From Carya illinoinensis (Eukaryota; Streptophyta; Magnoliopsida; Fagales; Juglandaceae): a stretch of 64,000 nt of DNA. The notes beneath the pieces were generated by a model. It saw only the letters and a list, made by a program, of their open reading frames with translations, had not been told where the DNA came from and did not search any database. Location: NCBI RefSeq assembly GCF_018687715.1, contig NC_056755.1:10778501-10842500 (forward strand), given 5' to 3'. The translations under genes were made by a program, and so were the position numbers. Shown here piece by piece: positions 48,674 to 61,365 of this stretch (position 1 is its first letter; the number at the start of each line of letters is the position of its first letter).

Positions 48674-49487
48674 TGTAATGACCCTCCCCAATAATTCTAG
48701 AAAAGTTCTACTCATCATCTCCACACACCACACACCACACATAATTTTTTAATTTTTTATTTTTTTCTCTTACTAAATATGGAATGTATGGATGATGAGT
48801 AGAAGAATTCAATAAATTCAGGAATAATAAAACAAAAATATTTAAAATAAAAAATAAAAAAAGTGTGGTGTGTGTTGTGTGTGAATGATATGTAGCAAAA
48901 CTCATAATTCTAAGGTCGGAATATTGATAATTATTTTTATTGAACCTAAATTATATTTAATGGACTATATTGGATAAGCCCATGAGCAATACATTTTTGT
49001 AATTGATTAAGAGTTTTAATTAAGCTTAATAAATAGGTTAAATCTCATTTATTATTGAATGAGTTAGACTCCTTTCATAATTTAAAGATTGGTCATTAGA
49101 AATTTATTTCAATTTAAAATCATCATTAATTGAAGTCCCTATGCAGTCCTAATCACTGTCAATCCTATATTGAATGAACTACTAGATCATATTTTTAAAC
49201 TCAAACTCTCTTCTTAGATTATCACAATTAAGTATTCAACATATTAATGTCACTACATGTATTAATTGAGTCCAACTCAATCTTGTCGTCACCCTTGCCC
49301 AAATTTCTCTATAAATATCTACCTTCCGTTTGTTATTTGGAAAAGACCATAAACCTCCATAAGTGCAGCGACCAAACCTAAGATACCCATTCCAGCATCG
49401 TGATCAATTTTGTGTAGGATATTTTAGGAAGCAACACTACAAGGTAAGTAGCTTAATCATAAATTATGATTAGCATACATTAGCTAG

Positions 49488-49525
<38 letters not shown>

Positions 49526-50218
49526 TATATATATATTATGAAAGTCAATTCTTTGGAAGACAGTGTTTAAGTACCATGAATGTCATGACATTTGCAAGAA
49601 TGTCATTCATCATGTTTCATTTTACATATTATAGTTATGTATGTATTATGCATCTCCATTTGCAGAAGACATGTAAGCTTTCATAAGATCAAGCGTAAGA
49701 TAAGCTCTGAACAATTAATCAGATGGTCATTCAGATGCATAATACTAATGCGATTTATGGGTAGATGTGCAAGCCACAGAGTTAAGTGTGATCCACCATA
49801 GTATGTTAGAATACTATTAGCGGCTCCCCTTGCAGCCGCATGATGTAAGGCCGGTGCATAACCTTGCACACATGGTTAAGTGTGCGGGCCAGTATGATAA
49901 GTAATATAAGTCAGATAAGCCAAGATAAGTTATGCATGACATAAGCATACTTATGAATGATCATGATTTTAATTCTTAGCATGAAACATTTTATGATACA
50001 AATTTTGAGAAATTTTAATAAATACTTCCGTGCATTGTCATTTATGATTTCAGTATTTTAATATAAAATGACTCTATTTATTATAAGGAATTTTTGTACT
50101 TAGCGCTTCTTTTAGGAAAAAAATATATTTTTAAGTCAAGTTCAATAGTAGAACTCTGGCTTCCCCAAGAATTTCTTAAAATGATTTTATTCTTAAACTT
50201 AGAGAACGAGGTGTTATA
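48674..50218 (+). repeat. 5' LTR
   Basis: Opens tgtaatgaccctccccaata and closes gtgttata (ca changed to ta). Relative to the 3' LTR it carries a MITE at 48700-48903, an expanded (ta)n at about 49490-49535, and a deletion of about 185 bp near 50005. Confidence 0.9.
48700..48903. mobile_element. MITE with 9-bp target-site duplication
   Basis: About 204 bp lie between ataattcta at 48691-48699 and ataattcta at 48904-48912. The 3' LTR has the site once (caataattctaaggt near 57150), proving insertion. Termini are inverted: gaaaagttctactcatcatc on the left and, reading inward from the right, gagttttgctacatatcatt. A 9-bp duplication fits a Mutator-type MITE. Confidence 0.8.
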
Positions 50219-50685
50219 GTTGGTATTAGAACCCAAGTCAAAGATTCTCTAAACTTTTCTAAAATGAAAAAAATAAAATAAAAATAAAAAGGAAAAAGTT
50301 TTCAAAGAAAGATATTTTTTCAAAAAAAATCTATTTTGAAGTCTCCCAAGACATGTCTTGCTCTACAGTAAATATTTTTATATGTTACCATTTTATTTTT
50401 TTAACGAAAATTATGAATGAAAAAGAATAGATACATGCATGTCAAAGTGCACCTACTACGTGAAAGGGTTTTAGTGCATAAGGTGTGGAAGTTTTTAAAG
50501 GTGAGGTTAGGAAGATTTTGTTTTTAAGATTGAATAAGGATTTTGTTCATGAGGAAATAGTAGTATATTTTGAGGAGTTTTAGTTGAAGAAATTAGGAAT
50601 GAATTTAGTGGGTTTTGAAGTTATGACATAGATTTATGTATATTTATGGTATTTCATGATAATTGGTGGTACTCTTATGTTCTTC
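50219..50685. other. LTR-element interior, left part, no gene
   Basis: Purine-rich leader (aaaataaaataaaaataaaaagg near 50270) and short frames only. No gag or pol motif is recognised. Confidence 0.5.
50221..50232 (+). other. Primer-binding site of the LTR element
   Basis: tggtattagaac lies two bases after the 5' LTR. It is a one- to two-base variant of the initiator tRNA-Met site tggtatcagagc. Confidence 0.75.
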
Positions 50686-50698
50686 AAGTAACAAGATT
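50686..50698. repeat. Target-site duplication of LINE, left copy
   Basis: aagtaacaagatt is repeated exactly at 56666-56678, just after the poly(A) tail. Confidence 0.9.
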
Positions 50699-50745
50699 GA
50701 AAAACGCTCGATAAGGAAACTAAGTAAAAATGCTCTGCTAGGGTT

Positions 50746-52247
50746 TTGTCGAATGTTGCCAGGCCTCTTTGCATGGCGGTCGTGGAGGACTTGCCTCCAC
50801 CGGCAGGCCATCAATGGTCTTTCTCGGAGACTATTTCAGCGATGCTGCAACCTCTCCCTGAGATGGACATTGCAGTGCGTCCTCCTAATATTATAGACGG
50901 TGGGCTCTGTTTTATTTTCTCAACTGAAGAAATCGATCGCACGGCATAGCCTTTTCACTTCTCCCTGGTGATGAAATTCTTGAAGAAGAGACCCTTTCTT
51001 GTTACTATACATGGTTATATCCAAAGTAGATGAGGGTTGAATCACGTTCCTGTAGTGTCGTCCATGTAGCGGGGACAGAACGTTTTCGTCCGTATGTCCA
51101 ATGAAGCAGATTTCTTCAAGGTGCTTTCCAGAGAATCTTGTGATATCAATGGGGTCTACTATTGGCACTTCGCCTGGACTCCTGAGTTTGATGAAGAAAG
51201 TGAGCCTCCAAGCGTACCGGTATGGATCTTTTTGCCTGGGCTTCCTCCTAATCTTTATCATACTTCTGTGTTGAAGTCTCTTACGGCACCAATTGGAAGA
51301 CTGATTCGTCAAGACAACCCTACCCGATGTGCTACAAGAACGGATGGGGCTAGGGTATGCATTGAAATAGATGCATGTAAGGACCCTATCCCATACTTTT
51401 GGATCAGAAAACCTGGTATGCCAAGTAGCCGAAAATAGAGTATTATATATGAAATGTTGCTGGCATATTGCAGAAGCTGTAGAAGACAAGGCCATATTTA
51501 AAAAAAAAAAAAAAAAACTACCGTTTGGGTATTGATAATAAGATTAAACAAAACAATGGAGGGAAGGCCTGGGTCCCGAAATCTAAGAAATCAGAACTGG
51601 ACGTGCAAGTTGTAGGGGACACTCAAACAGGGGAGCACATGTCTCGAAGGCGAAAGCAATAGAGGAGTCGAAAAATTTGATAGAAGATGATGGAGGGGAA
51701 AGGGGAACCAGTAACTCAAATGATATTGTTGAGGTTGTTTCGGAACCTCCAGAATGTGATGCCATAGTCTTGGAGAATGTAATGGCCGAGAATCAAGATC
51801 TTCACGTGGAGCCTGTGGTCGATGTGCAGTTGGGATTTGATGACCCATGCAATGTGCATGAGATGGAGTCCTGCTTGAACCTAGTTGAGACAACCGTGGT
51901 TATCAATGGGGCTAATTTGGAGCATCCTACGACATGTACTCCTAATATAAAGGCTTGGAAGTGAGTCCCACGTTGATAGTTACTTATGGAGTGGATGGTG
52001 TTAATGTTGCATGTGGTGAAGGACATTCAGTGGAGGAAACTGATGCTTTGGAGGAGACGTTGGAATTACGACAAGTTCAACATATACCCAATATTTCTTT
52101 GGTCGCCAGTGGTAAGCATTTTGAGATGGATTTCAGTTTGGACGACACTCAATCGGAAAATGAAGATGATCGAGACATGCTGAGGGAGGATATGCAAAAA
52201 GAGTATTCACTGACACAGATATCCCTCGAGGTAATGCTGGTAAGGTG
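50746..52247 (+). pseudogene. LINE ORF1 (DUF4283, zinc knuckle, acidic tail), broken
   Basis: Starts at ATG 50746 (MSNVARPLCMAVVEDLPPPA). Three in-frame stops occur between about 50947 and 51070. The frame then stays open through FFKVLSRESCDINGVYYWHF and PVWIFLPGLPPNLYHTSVLK, the DUF4283 region. After a stop near 51436, a shifted frame reads YCRSCRRQGH near 51467-51497, a partial CCHC knuckle. An acidic tail follows in two frames (51677-51964 and 51955-52247; DFSLDDTQSENEDDRD). It would bind element RNA. Confidence 0.75.
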
Positions 52248-52297
52248 AAGACACGAAGTTCCATCAGGCAGGTAATATGACCCTCTAAATTTAATCT

Positions 52298-55200
52298 ATG
52301 ATTAGTCCTATTCTTTTTTGGAACATAAGGGGTGTACATCTCAAATGCGTTTAAAAAATATTATTCATAGTTATAAGCCTAATATCATTGCTCTTGCTGA
52401 ACCTTTTTTGTCGGATAGTAGAATTCCTAGTTTTTTAAATAGGTTTAGATGTGATTCTTATCTTACGAATGCTATGCATGATGGAAAAATTTGGGTTTTG
52501 TGGAATTCTGTTGTTTTTGTTAACTTGTTGGCTGGTTCTAGTCAATATGTGACTGTGCAGGTGAAGGATAATGATCATGAGTTTCTTTTTACGGTTGTGT
52601 ATGCAAAATGTAGTCGTGCTGAGAGGCAGATCCTTTGGGAGGATTTGGAGGCTACTGGTAGTGGTACTCTTCCGTGGGTTCTATGTGGGGACTTTAATAT
52701 TATTAAAGAGGATTCAGAGAGGAGAGGTGGGCATCCTCTAAATTTCTTTGCTATGGAGGACTTTAACCTTGTCTTCATACTTGTGGCCTGATGGATATGT
52801 GTTTTAAGGGTCCTCTTATGACTTGGTGCAATGGTCAAGGTGGTCTAGCTCGGAGTTGGTCTAGATTAGATAGATGCTTCATTGATTCTAATTTTATGAA
52901 CCTTTTTCTGAATGTTTATTATCATGTTTTCGGTTGTTCCACTTCAGATCATTCCCCTCTGGTAATTGATATGGGGGAAGACCTTTTTAAGTATGGCCCG
53001 AGTTCTTTTCATTTTCAATATATGTGGACTGATCATGAGGATTTTCTGAGTTTTATTAAAGGGGTTTGGAATCAAGTTGGGTTTGGTTTTGGGCTACAAA
53101 AGTTTTCTTCTAAATTGAAAATGGTCAAGGTGGCCTTAAGGGAGTGGAATCAGCGTGTGTTTGAGAGAACTACGGTTATCATAAAAGATCTAGAATCTCG
53201 CATTGAGAGGTTAGATAATTGTCTTCAAGTTTGTTTTAATGATGAGGATGATTATGATCTCAGGGTCTTTAATTTGGAACTTTCTACTTGGAAGAAGCGA
53301 GAGGGGATGAAGCTTGCTCATATGGCTAAAAAGACCTGGTTGAAAGATGGGGACCAAAATTCTAAATTTTTTCATGCTATTTTAAAGTCTAAATATCATA
53401 AGAGGTTTAGTGATATGTGTCTTGCGGATGGTCCTCATTTACAATCTCCCCTTGAGATCCATAAGGTTGCTGTTGATTATTTCCAAAATTTTTTGGGCGA
53501 TAGATGCAGAACCAATTTACCTGATTTGAGTGATCTTGTCTCTCCTGTGATTGATGATGGTGAAAATTCTTCTCTTTGTCAGGATCCCTCGTTGGAGGAG
53601 ATTAAAAATGCTCTCTTCAATATCCCTATTGATAGTAGTCCTGGCCCTGATGGTTTTGGTTTTGGTTTTTATCGTGTTTGTTGGGACTTTATTAAGGATG
53701 ATTTATTGGAAGCTGTTACTGAGTTTTTTTCATACTCTATCTTTTTCCAGGTTTTACACAGCTTTGTATATTGTTCTCATTCCTAAGGTGGATAAACCTT
53801 CTGGTTTTGATAAATTTTGGCCCATCAATCTCTGCTCAGTTATTTATAAGGTCTGCTCCAAAATTCTTGTGGCCCGCTTGACGAGTTTGCTTTCTAAAAT
53901 TATTTCTCAGGAGCAAGAGGCTTTTATTCTTGGTCATAGTATTTTTGATAATATTAGTTTAACCCAGGAGATAGTCCACTCTATTAATAAAAAAACAAAT
54001 AGGGGTAATGTGGTTAAATTGGATATGTCCAAGGCGTATGATAGAGTGGATTGGAATTTCTTCATGTTATGGATGCATTTGGGTTTTCTCCGTAGGTTTG
54101 TGTTTTGATTAAGGCTTGTATTTCTTTGCCTTGGTACTTGGTCATGATGAATGGCACTCCACTAGGGTTTTTTAAAGGTTCTCGTGGCCTTCGGCAGGGA
54201 GATCCTTTATCGCCTTATTTGTTTATCATTATGCAGGAGATGCTTTCGCGTCTTCTTCGACGCTATTTTGATCATGGTAAAATTGAGCAGTTCTCTCAAG
54301 CTAGGGGTACTTTGCTTGTTTCTCATCTCATGTATGATGATGATATTATTATATTTGCAAATGGTGGTAAAAGGTCTATGAGAGGTTTGACTCAAGTGTT
54401 GAAGCTTTATAAGGATTGGTCGAACCAAGCCCTTAGTAAGGAAAAAAGTGCAATCTATTTCTCTAAGAGCATTCCGGCTCCTCGTAAGAGATGGATTCTT
54501 CAGATGACAGATTTTTCAGAAGGTTATTTTCCTTTTAAGTACTTGGGTGTCCCTATTGTGACCGGTAGGTTGAAGGCTTCTGATTGAGATGATTTACTTG
54601 GGAAAGTTAAAAGGAAAATTGCTGGGTGGAAAATGAAATTGCTTTTGGCTAGTGGTAGAACTATTCTTTTGAGGCATGTTTTGTCAAGTATGGCTACTCA
54701 TTTGCTTGCTGTTTTACATGTTCCTAATGTGGTCTTGTTGGCATTGAATGGACTCCTAAGTTCTTTCTTCTGGGGTGATACTGCGGGTAAAGGTAAGCAA
54801 AAATGAGTAGCTTGGAGACATATTTGTAAACCCATTCAAAAAGGTGGGATTGGTCTCCGTGATATTGGTGATATATAGAAAGCTTTACATATGAAATTCA
54901 CCTGGAAATTGCTCTTGGGGAACTCTTTATGGGTGGATTTTTTCAGAGGTAAATATGTGCGAGTTAAGCATTTATCTCGTGTGGATTCTAACAAAGGTAT
55001 TCGGTTTTGGAAGGCGATTGTTAAAAGCATCCCATATATTTTAAATAATTCTCAATGGTTGGTGAAAGATGGTAATGTTTCCTTTTGGTATGATACTTGG
55101 GATGATGATGGTCCTTTGCATGATCATTATCCAGTTATTGATAAGCCTTTTCTGAGGATTAAAGAGTGTCATATTGATAATGGGTGGGATATTCCTTTAT

Positions 55201-56380
55201 TGGAAAGGCTTATGGGTCATCAGAAAGCTACAGAGTTGGTGCATTTCTTCGCCACTCATAAGGAGGGGCAGAATGTCCTTATTTGGAAAAATGATACTGC
55301 TGGCAACTTTAACACTAAGTCTGCTTGGGATTGTATAAGGGTTAGGATGTCCCTAAAAAAATTTCTATTTTGATGTGGAAAGCTACTAATAATTGTTTGA
55401 TGGTGGATGATAAGATCAGGTTGGCGGGTATTCCCATAGTCTCTAAATGCAATTGTTGTTCCGTGGGTCATCTTGAGGATCTTAATCATATTTTGTGTAC
55501 GGGTGAGTTTGTGAGGCAAATTTGGCGTTTGGCTGCGGTTCATTTGGGTGTGCACATGGGTTCTTTTAATACTTGGCAGGAGCAGGTCAATTTTTGGTTT
55601 CGCCGTGCTAGTAACTCTTCTTATACTCGTATTATTTTTGGCCTTATTCCGTCTATAATTTCTTTGAAACTCTGGGCTATACGTTCCAAAGCTAGACTTG
55701 AGGGGAAGGAGGACACGTCTGAATTGGTATGGAGCAGTATTACATTTTGGATTTGTCATCTTATTAAAGGGTCTATAAAACAGTTGAGATTGTCTAAACA
55801 AGATGGTGATATTTTAAGGAGGTTAGATATTCCGGTCCCTCCTCCACCTGAGAAGGTGACGATGGTGAAATGGATTAAGCCTCAGCAGGGTTAGGTGAAG
55901 CTTAATACTGATGGTAGTAGCTTGGGTAACCTGGGTTAGTTTGGTGCTGGAGGTGTTATTCGGGGATACCAGAGGTCATTTGTGTATAGCGTACTTCATG
56001 GCTTTAGGTAAGGGTTCCAATAATTATGCTGAATTGAAAGGTTTACTGGAAGGTGTGAGGAGGTGCTATCGGTATGGTTTTTTTTAGGTTTATATTGAGG
56101 TTGATTCTCAACTTCTAGTCAACTGGGTTACTAAGGGTGCCTGTAATATTTGGTATCTTGATGATTTTTGGGATGAACTTCGTGCGTTCCTTGCATGCTT
56201 GGATTATACACTAACTTATGTTTTTTGTGAAGGTAATGCTGTGGCTTATTTTCTTGCTAAGGGAACTGGGGGCCTTACTCGGGATTGGTTTGACGAGAAG
56301 GAAGATTTGCCTAGTTAGTTGCGTGGTCTCCTTTGTATGGACAGAATTGGCTTACCATACTTGAGGCTTTCGAAATGAGG
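52298..56380 (+). pseudogene. LINE ORF2 (endonuclease, RT, zf-RVT, RNase H), broken
   Basis: Starts MISPILFWNIRGV at 52298 and shifts frame within 20 bases. The endonuclease is readable to CGDFNIIKEDSERRGG near 52690 and, after another shift, SRLDRCF and SDHSPLVID near 52950. The reverse transcriptase has PINLCSVIYKVCSKIL near 53825, VVKLDMSKAYDRVDW near 54020, SRGLRQGDPLSPYLFI near 54185, and the catalytic box as YDDD at 54333-54344 (family YADD). A zf-RVT region (CNCCSVGHLEDLNHILC) lies near 55450, and RNase H with KLNTDGSSLGN and EVDSQLLVNW at about 55890-56330 in several frames. The protein would nick DNA and copy RNA at the target site. Confidence 0.85.
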
Positions 56381-56678
56381 TATGTTCTTGTAATTGTTTT
56401 TTCTCTTTTGATTCTTATGTGTGAGCTGTTTTGCAGGTTGGTTTATTTTGGTTGTTTTTCCTTTTGGTCTTGTCTGTTGTTGGATTCTTTGGTTGGTTTT
56501 GGTTTTTTGATTCCTGGGTTTTGGGCTTTACTGTAACCCTCAGGCATCGGGTTGTAACCACTGTTTTCTTCCGCCATAAGTAAGGGTTTTTTAATAAAAT
56601 TGGGAAGAGGTCACTCATGGACAGGTGGCCTTGTCTCTTTCTAAATTTAAAAAAAAAAAAAAAAAAAGTAACAAGATT

Positions 56679-57119
56679 CTATCAGCAAGTATGAGTTGTA
56701 AGATTTATGATCCGAACTTTAGTGAGTCTTAGGTTATTATTTTTGGTAGAGAATTTTATTATTATCTTATGTGGAGAGTTTTATTTATTACTTTATGTGG
56801 AGATTATTTTTACTATTTTGGTGGAGTGAAGATGATTTTTGGGTGAATTTATTATTAGGCTTTTAAATCAATTCCATTGTGAAGGTTGATATTTGTTTAG
56901 GCTTGAATTGAATTTGGAGTGTATGATGGTCGACATGTAGCATGCTAACATGTACCCTAAAAGATTAGTGAAGCATCGGATCAAAATATGGAAGGCTTGG
57001 AATTTTTTGAATATTTGGTTCGACTAAATGATTGAGTAAAGAGACATTAAAAGCATGTGGCGGATAAGTATGTAAGTCATTTGAGGTCTAGCATATTTTG
57101 AGGACAAAATTTTTGTAAG
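56679..57119. other. LTR-element interior, right part, no gene
   Basis: AT-rich, with short repeats of attttattattatcttatgtgg near 56750-56800. No protein domains recognised. Confidence 0.5.
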
Positions 57120-57129
57120 GAGGGGAGTT
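57117..57129 (+). other. Polypurine tract of the LTR element
   Basis: taaggaggggagtt directly precedes the 3' LTR start, as expected for the plus-strand primer. Confidence 0.75.
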
Positions 57130-58627
57130 TGTAACAACCCACCCCAATAATTCTAAGGTTGGAATATTGATAATTTTTATTAGAATTAAATTATATTTAA
57201 TGGGCCATATGGATAAGCCCATAGCAATAAATTATTGAGATTGAGTAAGAGTTTTAATTAAGTTCAATAACTAGGTTAAATCTCATTTATTATTGAATGA
57301 GTTAGACTCCTTTTATAATTTAAATATCGGCTATTAGAAATTTATTTCAATTTAAGATCATCATTGATTGAAGTCCCCTACACAGTCTGAGTCACTGCCA
57401 AACCTATCTTGAATGAACTACTAGATCATGTTTTTAAATTCAAACTCTCTTCTTAGATGATCATGACTAAGTGGTTAGTATATTAGTATCACTACATGTA
57501 AGAATTGAGTCCAACTCAAACTCGTCAACACCCTCATCCAAATCTCTCTACAAATATCTTCTTCTCGTGTGTTATATGGAAAAGACCGTAACATTCATAA
57601 GTGCAGCAGCCAAACCCAAGATACCCAGTCCAACACCATGATTAGTTTTGTGTCGGGTATTTTAGGAAGCAACACTACAAGGTAAGTAGTTTGATCATAT
57701 ATTAGGATTAGTTTACGTTAGCTAGTTATATATTATTATTAAAGCCAGTTCTTTGGAAGGTAATGTTTACGTACCACACACGTCAAGATATTTGCAAGCA
57801 CGTCATTCATCATGTTTCATTTTGCATATTATAGTTATATATGTATTATGCATCTCACGTTGCATAGGATACGTAACTTTTCATAAGATCAAGTGTAAGA
57901 TAAGCTCTGAACTATTTATCAGATGGCCATTTGAATATATGGTATCAATGCGATTTATGGGTGGATGTGCAAGCCATAAAGTTAAGCGTGGTCCACCATA
58001 GTATGCTGGTCCACCATAGTATGCTAGAATACCATTAGCGGCTACCTTTGCGAGCATAGGATTTGGGGCCAATGCACAACCTTGAACACAGAATTAAGTG
58101 TGTAGACTAATATGATAAGTAAGATAAGGCAAATAAGCCAACATAAGTCATACATGGCATAAGCATACGTATGAATGATCATGATTTTTATCTCAGCATG
58201 AAACGCTTTATGAAAACATTATGTTAAGTGTCTTTACATTATGATAGGTTTACTGAGTCATCGACTCATTTTAGTTTGTTTTATATTTTTAGACCACTAC
58301 AAGTTAGAATATTTTTTGAAGATAGAGCTGCAGGACATGACTTCGTCTAAGGAGACGTGAGAGTGGCCTAGTTCATGTATAGAAATTTTAAGTTATGATT
58401 TTCATGGCACAAGTTTTGAGAAATTTTAATAAATGCTTCCATGTACTCTCATTTATTATTTCAGTATTGTAATACAAAAAGACTCTATTTATTATAAAGA
58501 ATCTTTGTACTAGGCATTTGTTTTAGAAAGAAAAATATTTTAAGTCAGGTTCAGTAGTAGCACTCCGGCTTTCCTGAGAATTTCTAAAAGTGATTTTATT
58601 CTTAAACTTGTGGAGCGTGGTGTTACA
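57130..58627 (+). repeat. 3' LTR
   Basis: Opens tgtaacaacccaccccaata and closes gtgttaca, so it has proper TG...CA ends. Homologous to 48674-50218 with small indels. It retains about 185 bp (58210-58395) that the 5' LTR has lost. Confidence 0.9.
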
Positions 58628-61075
58628 AGACACTTCAAGAGTTGAGATATTTCGAAGAAAGTAGGACGTGCCAGATACCTATATGTGGTTGACTAATTTC
58701 CCAACTTGTTTTTGCTAGCAAGGAAGGATGGCTATGTTAAGTTTTCCATTTTCCTCAAGCCAAGTTCACCGAACCTTTTGGGTTGAGAGATAGACTTCCA
58801 TGAATTCAAGGTCAGATTTTATTTTCGATCATTAGGGAAGCCCTACCAAAAGTTTTTGAACCGAGTTTCTAGGGACTTGCAAACTGATTTTGGTAACATG
58901 AAAGAGGACATTTGATATAAAGGAATGGTGCTTGCCACAATTATGATCAGCATGGTTTGTCCAGTTTGTGATAACAATTTAGACTTCCAACCTTCCAACA
59001 TTTTTTCCTGCACTTCTTGATAGGAGTCTTTTTTTCCTTCACTAAAAGTAGTTGGAAGTTTGAGATATTTTATTCTAGAAGATGAAATTTTGTAAGGAGT
59101 AATCCAAGTAATTGCCACTTGAGCTATTGGGTTGGTATTGCGAGTGATGAACATTGAGGACTTATTGTGATTAGTCCTCTGAACTGACCAAACTTGATAT
59201 TTTTCCAAGCATTCCAAAATTTCTTGGGCATTCCTTTCATTGGCTTTCTCGAAAATGATGAGATCATTAGCAAATACCAAGTGTGAAATCGAGGGACCAT
59301 TTTTATTTAAGCGAATTCCTACAAAAGTTCCTCAGACTTCCACTTGGACAATCAATTTGGATTACACTTTAGTAACATTATAAATGAAAATGGTGAAATG
59401 GGTTTACCTTGTCTAAGGCCTCTTTGTGGATTAAAAAAATCTCGTGGGGTTCCATTAATAAGGATTGAGAAAGAAGTGGTGGTGACACAGTCTTTTACTA
59501 GTTTGATTGCCATAAGTCCTCTCTTTCTAGTTTTTTTTTTTTCTTGAGGTCATGGAAAATTTTATGAGCAATCATTATGTTTTCTTTAAATGTGAGACTA
59601 GGAACAAAAGTTGTTTGGAGTGGGAAAACCATATGAGGAATAGCAAATTTGAGTCAGTTTGCCAAAATTTTGGAGATGATTTTGGTGAAATTGATTGGGT
59701 GATAGTGTTGAGGAGCACTTGGATTGGAAATATTTGCGATTAGAGTAATATTTATGTGATTAATTTGTTTTAAGAGTTTTCCATGGAGGAAGAAGTTTTG
59801 TAGAGAGCCAATTACTTCCTTTTTATGATGGCCCAATAATGTCTGTAAAAGTGACTAGTCATCCAGGGCTTTGTGGGATGGGATTGGTTGTTGTAATAAT
59901 TTCAAATCTGTTTTGAATAGCATAGAGGAATGAATGCATTGTCAAGACCAATAATTTGCCTCTCAAGAGATTTTCAAGAATAGATAGTGTTGTGGATGAG
60001 TATATGGACATAATGATTAATAAAAGAAGATTCAATAAGAGTTTGCTCTATAGTCTAATTATCTGGTCCCATGGAGGGAGTCTATTGCATTTCTGTGCCT
60101 CCGGATGGTTGTCGAAATAAAATTTTGTTTTGAGTTCCGTTAAAGTTAACCAAGAAATCCGGGATTTTTTACACCGAAGAACTTCCTCATGACAAGAGTT
60201 TGGCCTATAGTCCAATTACCTAGTCCCATTGAGAGAATCTATTGCATTTTTGTACCTTCAGATGGTTGTTGAAAGATGGTAAAATTTTGTGTTCAGATCC
60301 GTTGAAGCTAACTAGGAAATTCTGGATTTTTTATACTTTTCGTGAAGGTTGAGTTAGAGTTGTTCTTTCTCTTACCTGATTTTGAGAAAGATGGGTTAAG
60401 ACTATGAATCTCGAGAAAATATTTTTCTATTTTTTTAATATTCACTTGAACCTTCCCAAATTGAACTTTATTCCAATGTTTGAGAGCTTCTTTGATGGCC
60501 TTGATATTTTTGCATAAGATAAAGGCATTGGTTCCAATGAATTGTTTGCTCTATGCTTCTTGGATTTTGAGGTCACTGAGTGTGGTTCCTAAATCCAAAA
60601 TTCTTCAAACTTATAAGAGTATGAAAAATGATGTTCAGTTGTTGCATTTCGAAGCGAATAGTGATGGTTAGAAGCTAAGGAAGCTAGATTGTGTGATGTA
60701 GCATTTGGGAACAATAGACTTCATTGCTAGTTTGCTATACATACCTCTATCTAATCTTTCTCTATTAAGTGCATTGCCTTGTCTGCTATTAGTCCATGTG
60801 AAAGAAGGCCCTGTGAAGCCGATATCAATTCAACCATGATTATCTATTAGAGATCTCAAGCCACCAACATATGAGGATGATATTGGGGGTAACTACCAAA
60901 ATTTTCATACTGATTTAGTAATGAATTGAAGTCGCCTATGCATAGCCATGGACTTGGGAAAGCTTGATGCATTGATTCCAAGTGCTGCCAGAATCTTTCT
61001 TTGAGGTGCCACTGGTAGGAGCGTAAACCAAGGTGATTTACTAAGGGTGATGGGGAGGATCATAGTAAGATATTA
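58628..61075 (-). pseudogene. LINE ORF2 part (endonuclease, RT), split by the LTR element
   Basis: From high to low coordinates: endonuclease end with PWLCIGDFNSLLNQYENFG near 60930 and SHGLIADKAM-like remains near 60760; the linker and reverse transcriptase N-terminus (about 60500-59400, stops frequent); the catalytic box as VFANDLIIFEKANERNAQEI near 59270 (FADD changed to FAND); the region to FWWGFPNDRK near 58830; and GLRKMENL and HVLLSSKYL near 58660. It stops exactly at the 3' LTR border and continues at 48673. It is closely related to 10660-12190. Confidence 0.75.
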
Positions 61076-61129
61076 ATATAAACAAATTCAACATCTACAC
61101 CCATGCAAGCAAAAGGCCTCCCTTTTTCT

Positions 61130-61325
61130 TAGGATGTGCCCCATGAAATAGGGGGTTCGGGGGGAGGATCCCCCTAAAATGAGTTAATCGAAATAGATAA
61201 ATAAGTAACGGGAAAAGCTGCAATAAACTTGTGACTATACTCTAAGTAAGTGAAGTGGCTCATTGGTATGAGGCACGAATGAGGCACGAATGCTCTCACA
61301 GTTATGAGCACAGGAAAAATCGAAC
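61130..61325. repeat. Inverted repeat, left arm (about 190 bp)
   Basis: Reverse-complement match to 63500-63690: ccatgaaatagggggttc...gaggatccccctaaaatgag and gagcacaggaaaaa at the inner side. The phrase aatgaggcacg is duplicated here but not in the other arm. The gggggaggatccccc core is itself palindromic. Confidence 0.8.
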
Positions 61326-61365
61326 AAATGCATATTTAAATATTTGTGTTCATTAGGTCCTTTTT

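Larger units (their letters stand above)
50699..56665 (+). mobile_element. Near full-length plant L1-type LINE (about 6.0 kb)
   Basis: Flanked by a 13-bp target-site duplication and ended by a poly(A) tail (about 56649-56665). It contains ORF1, endonuclease, reverse transcriptase, zf-RVT and RNase H in the standard order. Its 3' end (ggtcactcatggacaggtgg) matches the truncated LINE at 24268-27204. It is probably the youngest large insertion in this stack because its TSD is perfect. Several stops and frameshifts nevertheless make it inactive as read. Confidence 0.9.
48674..58627 (+). mobile_element. Non-autonomous LTR retroelement with nested insertions
   Basis: Direct LTRs at 48674-50218 and 57130-58627 flank a primer-binding site and a polypurine tract in plus orientation. 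Removing the LINE at 50699-56665 leaves an interior of only about 930 bp with no retroviral domains, so the element was non-autonomous (LARD-like) or heavily deleted. It sits within a minus-strand LINE (47595-48673 and 58628-61075). No clear 5-bp target duplication remains (aaaaa versus agaca). Confidence 0.85.

Noticed and set aside
48674..58627. Simple direct duplication flanking a LINE
   Set aside because: TG/CA-type ends, a tRNA-Met primer site and a polypurine tract in the right places show that the two repeats are LTRs.
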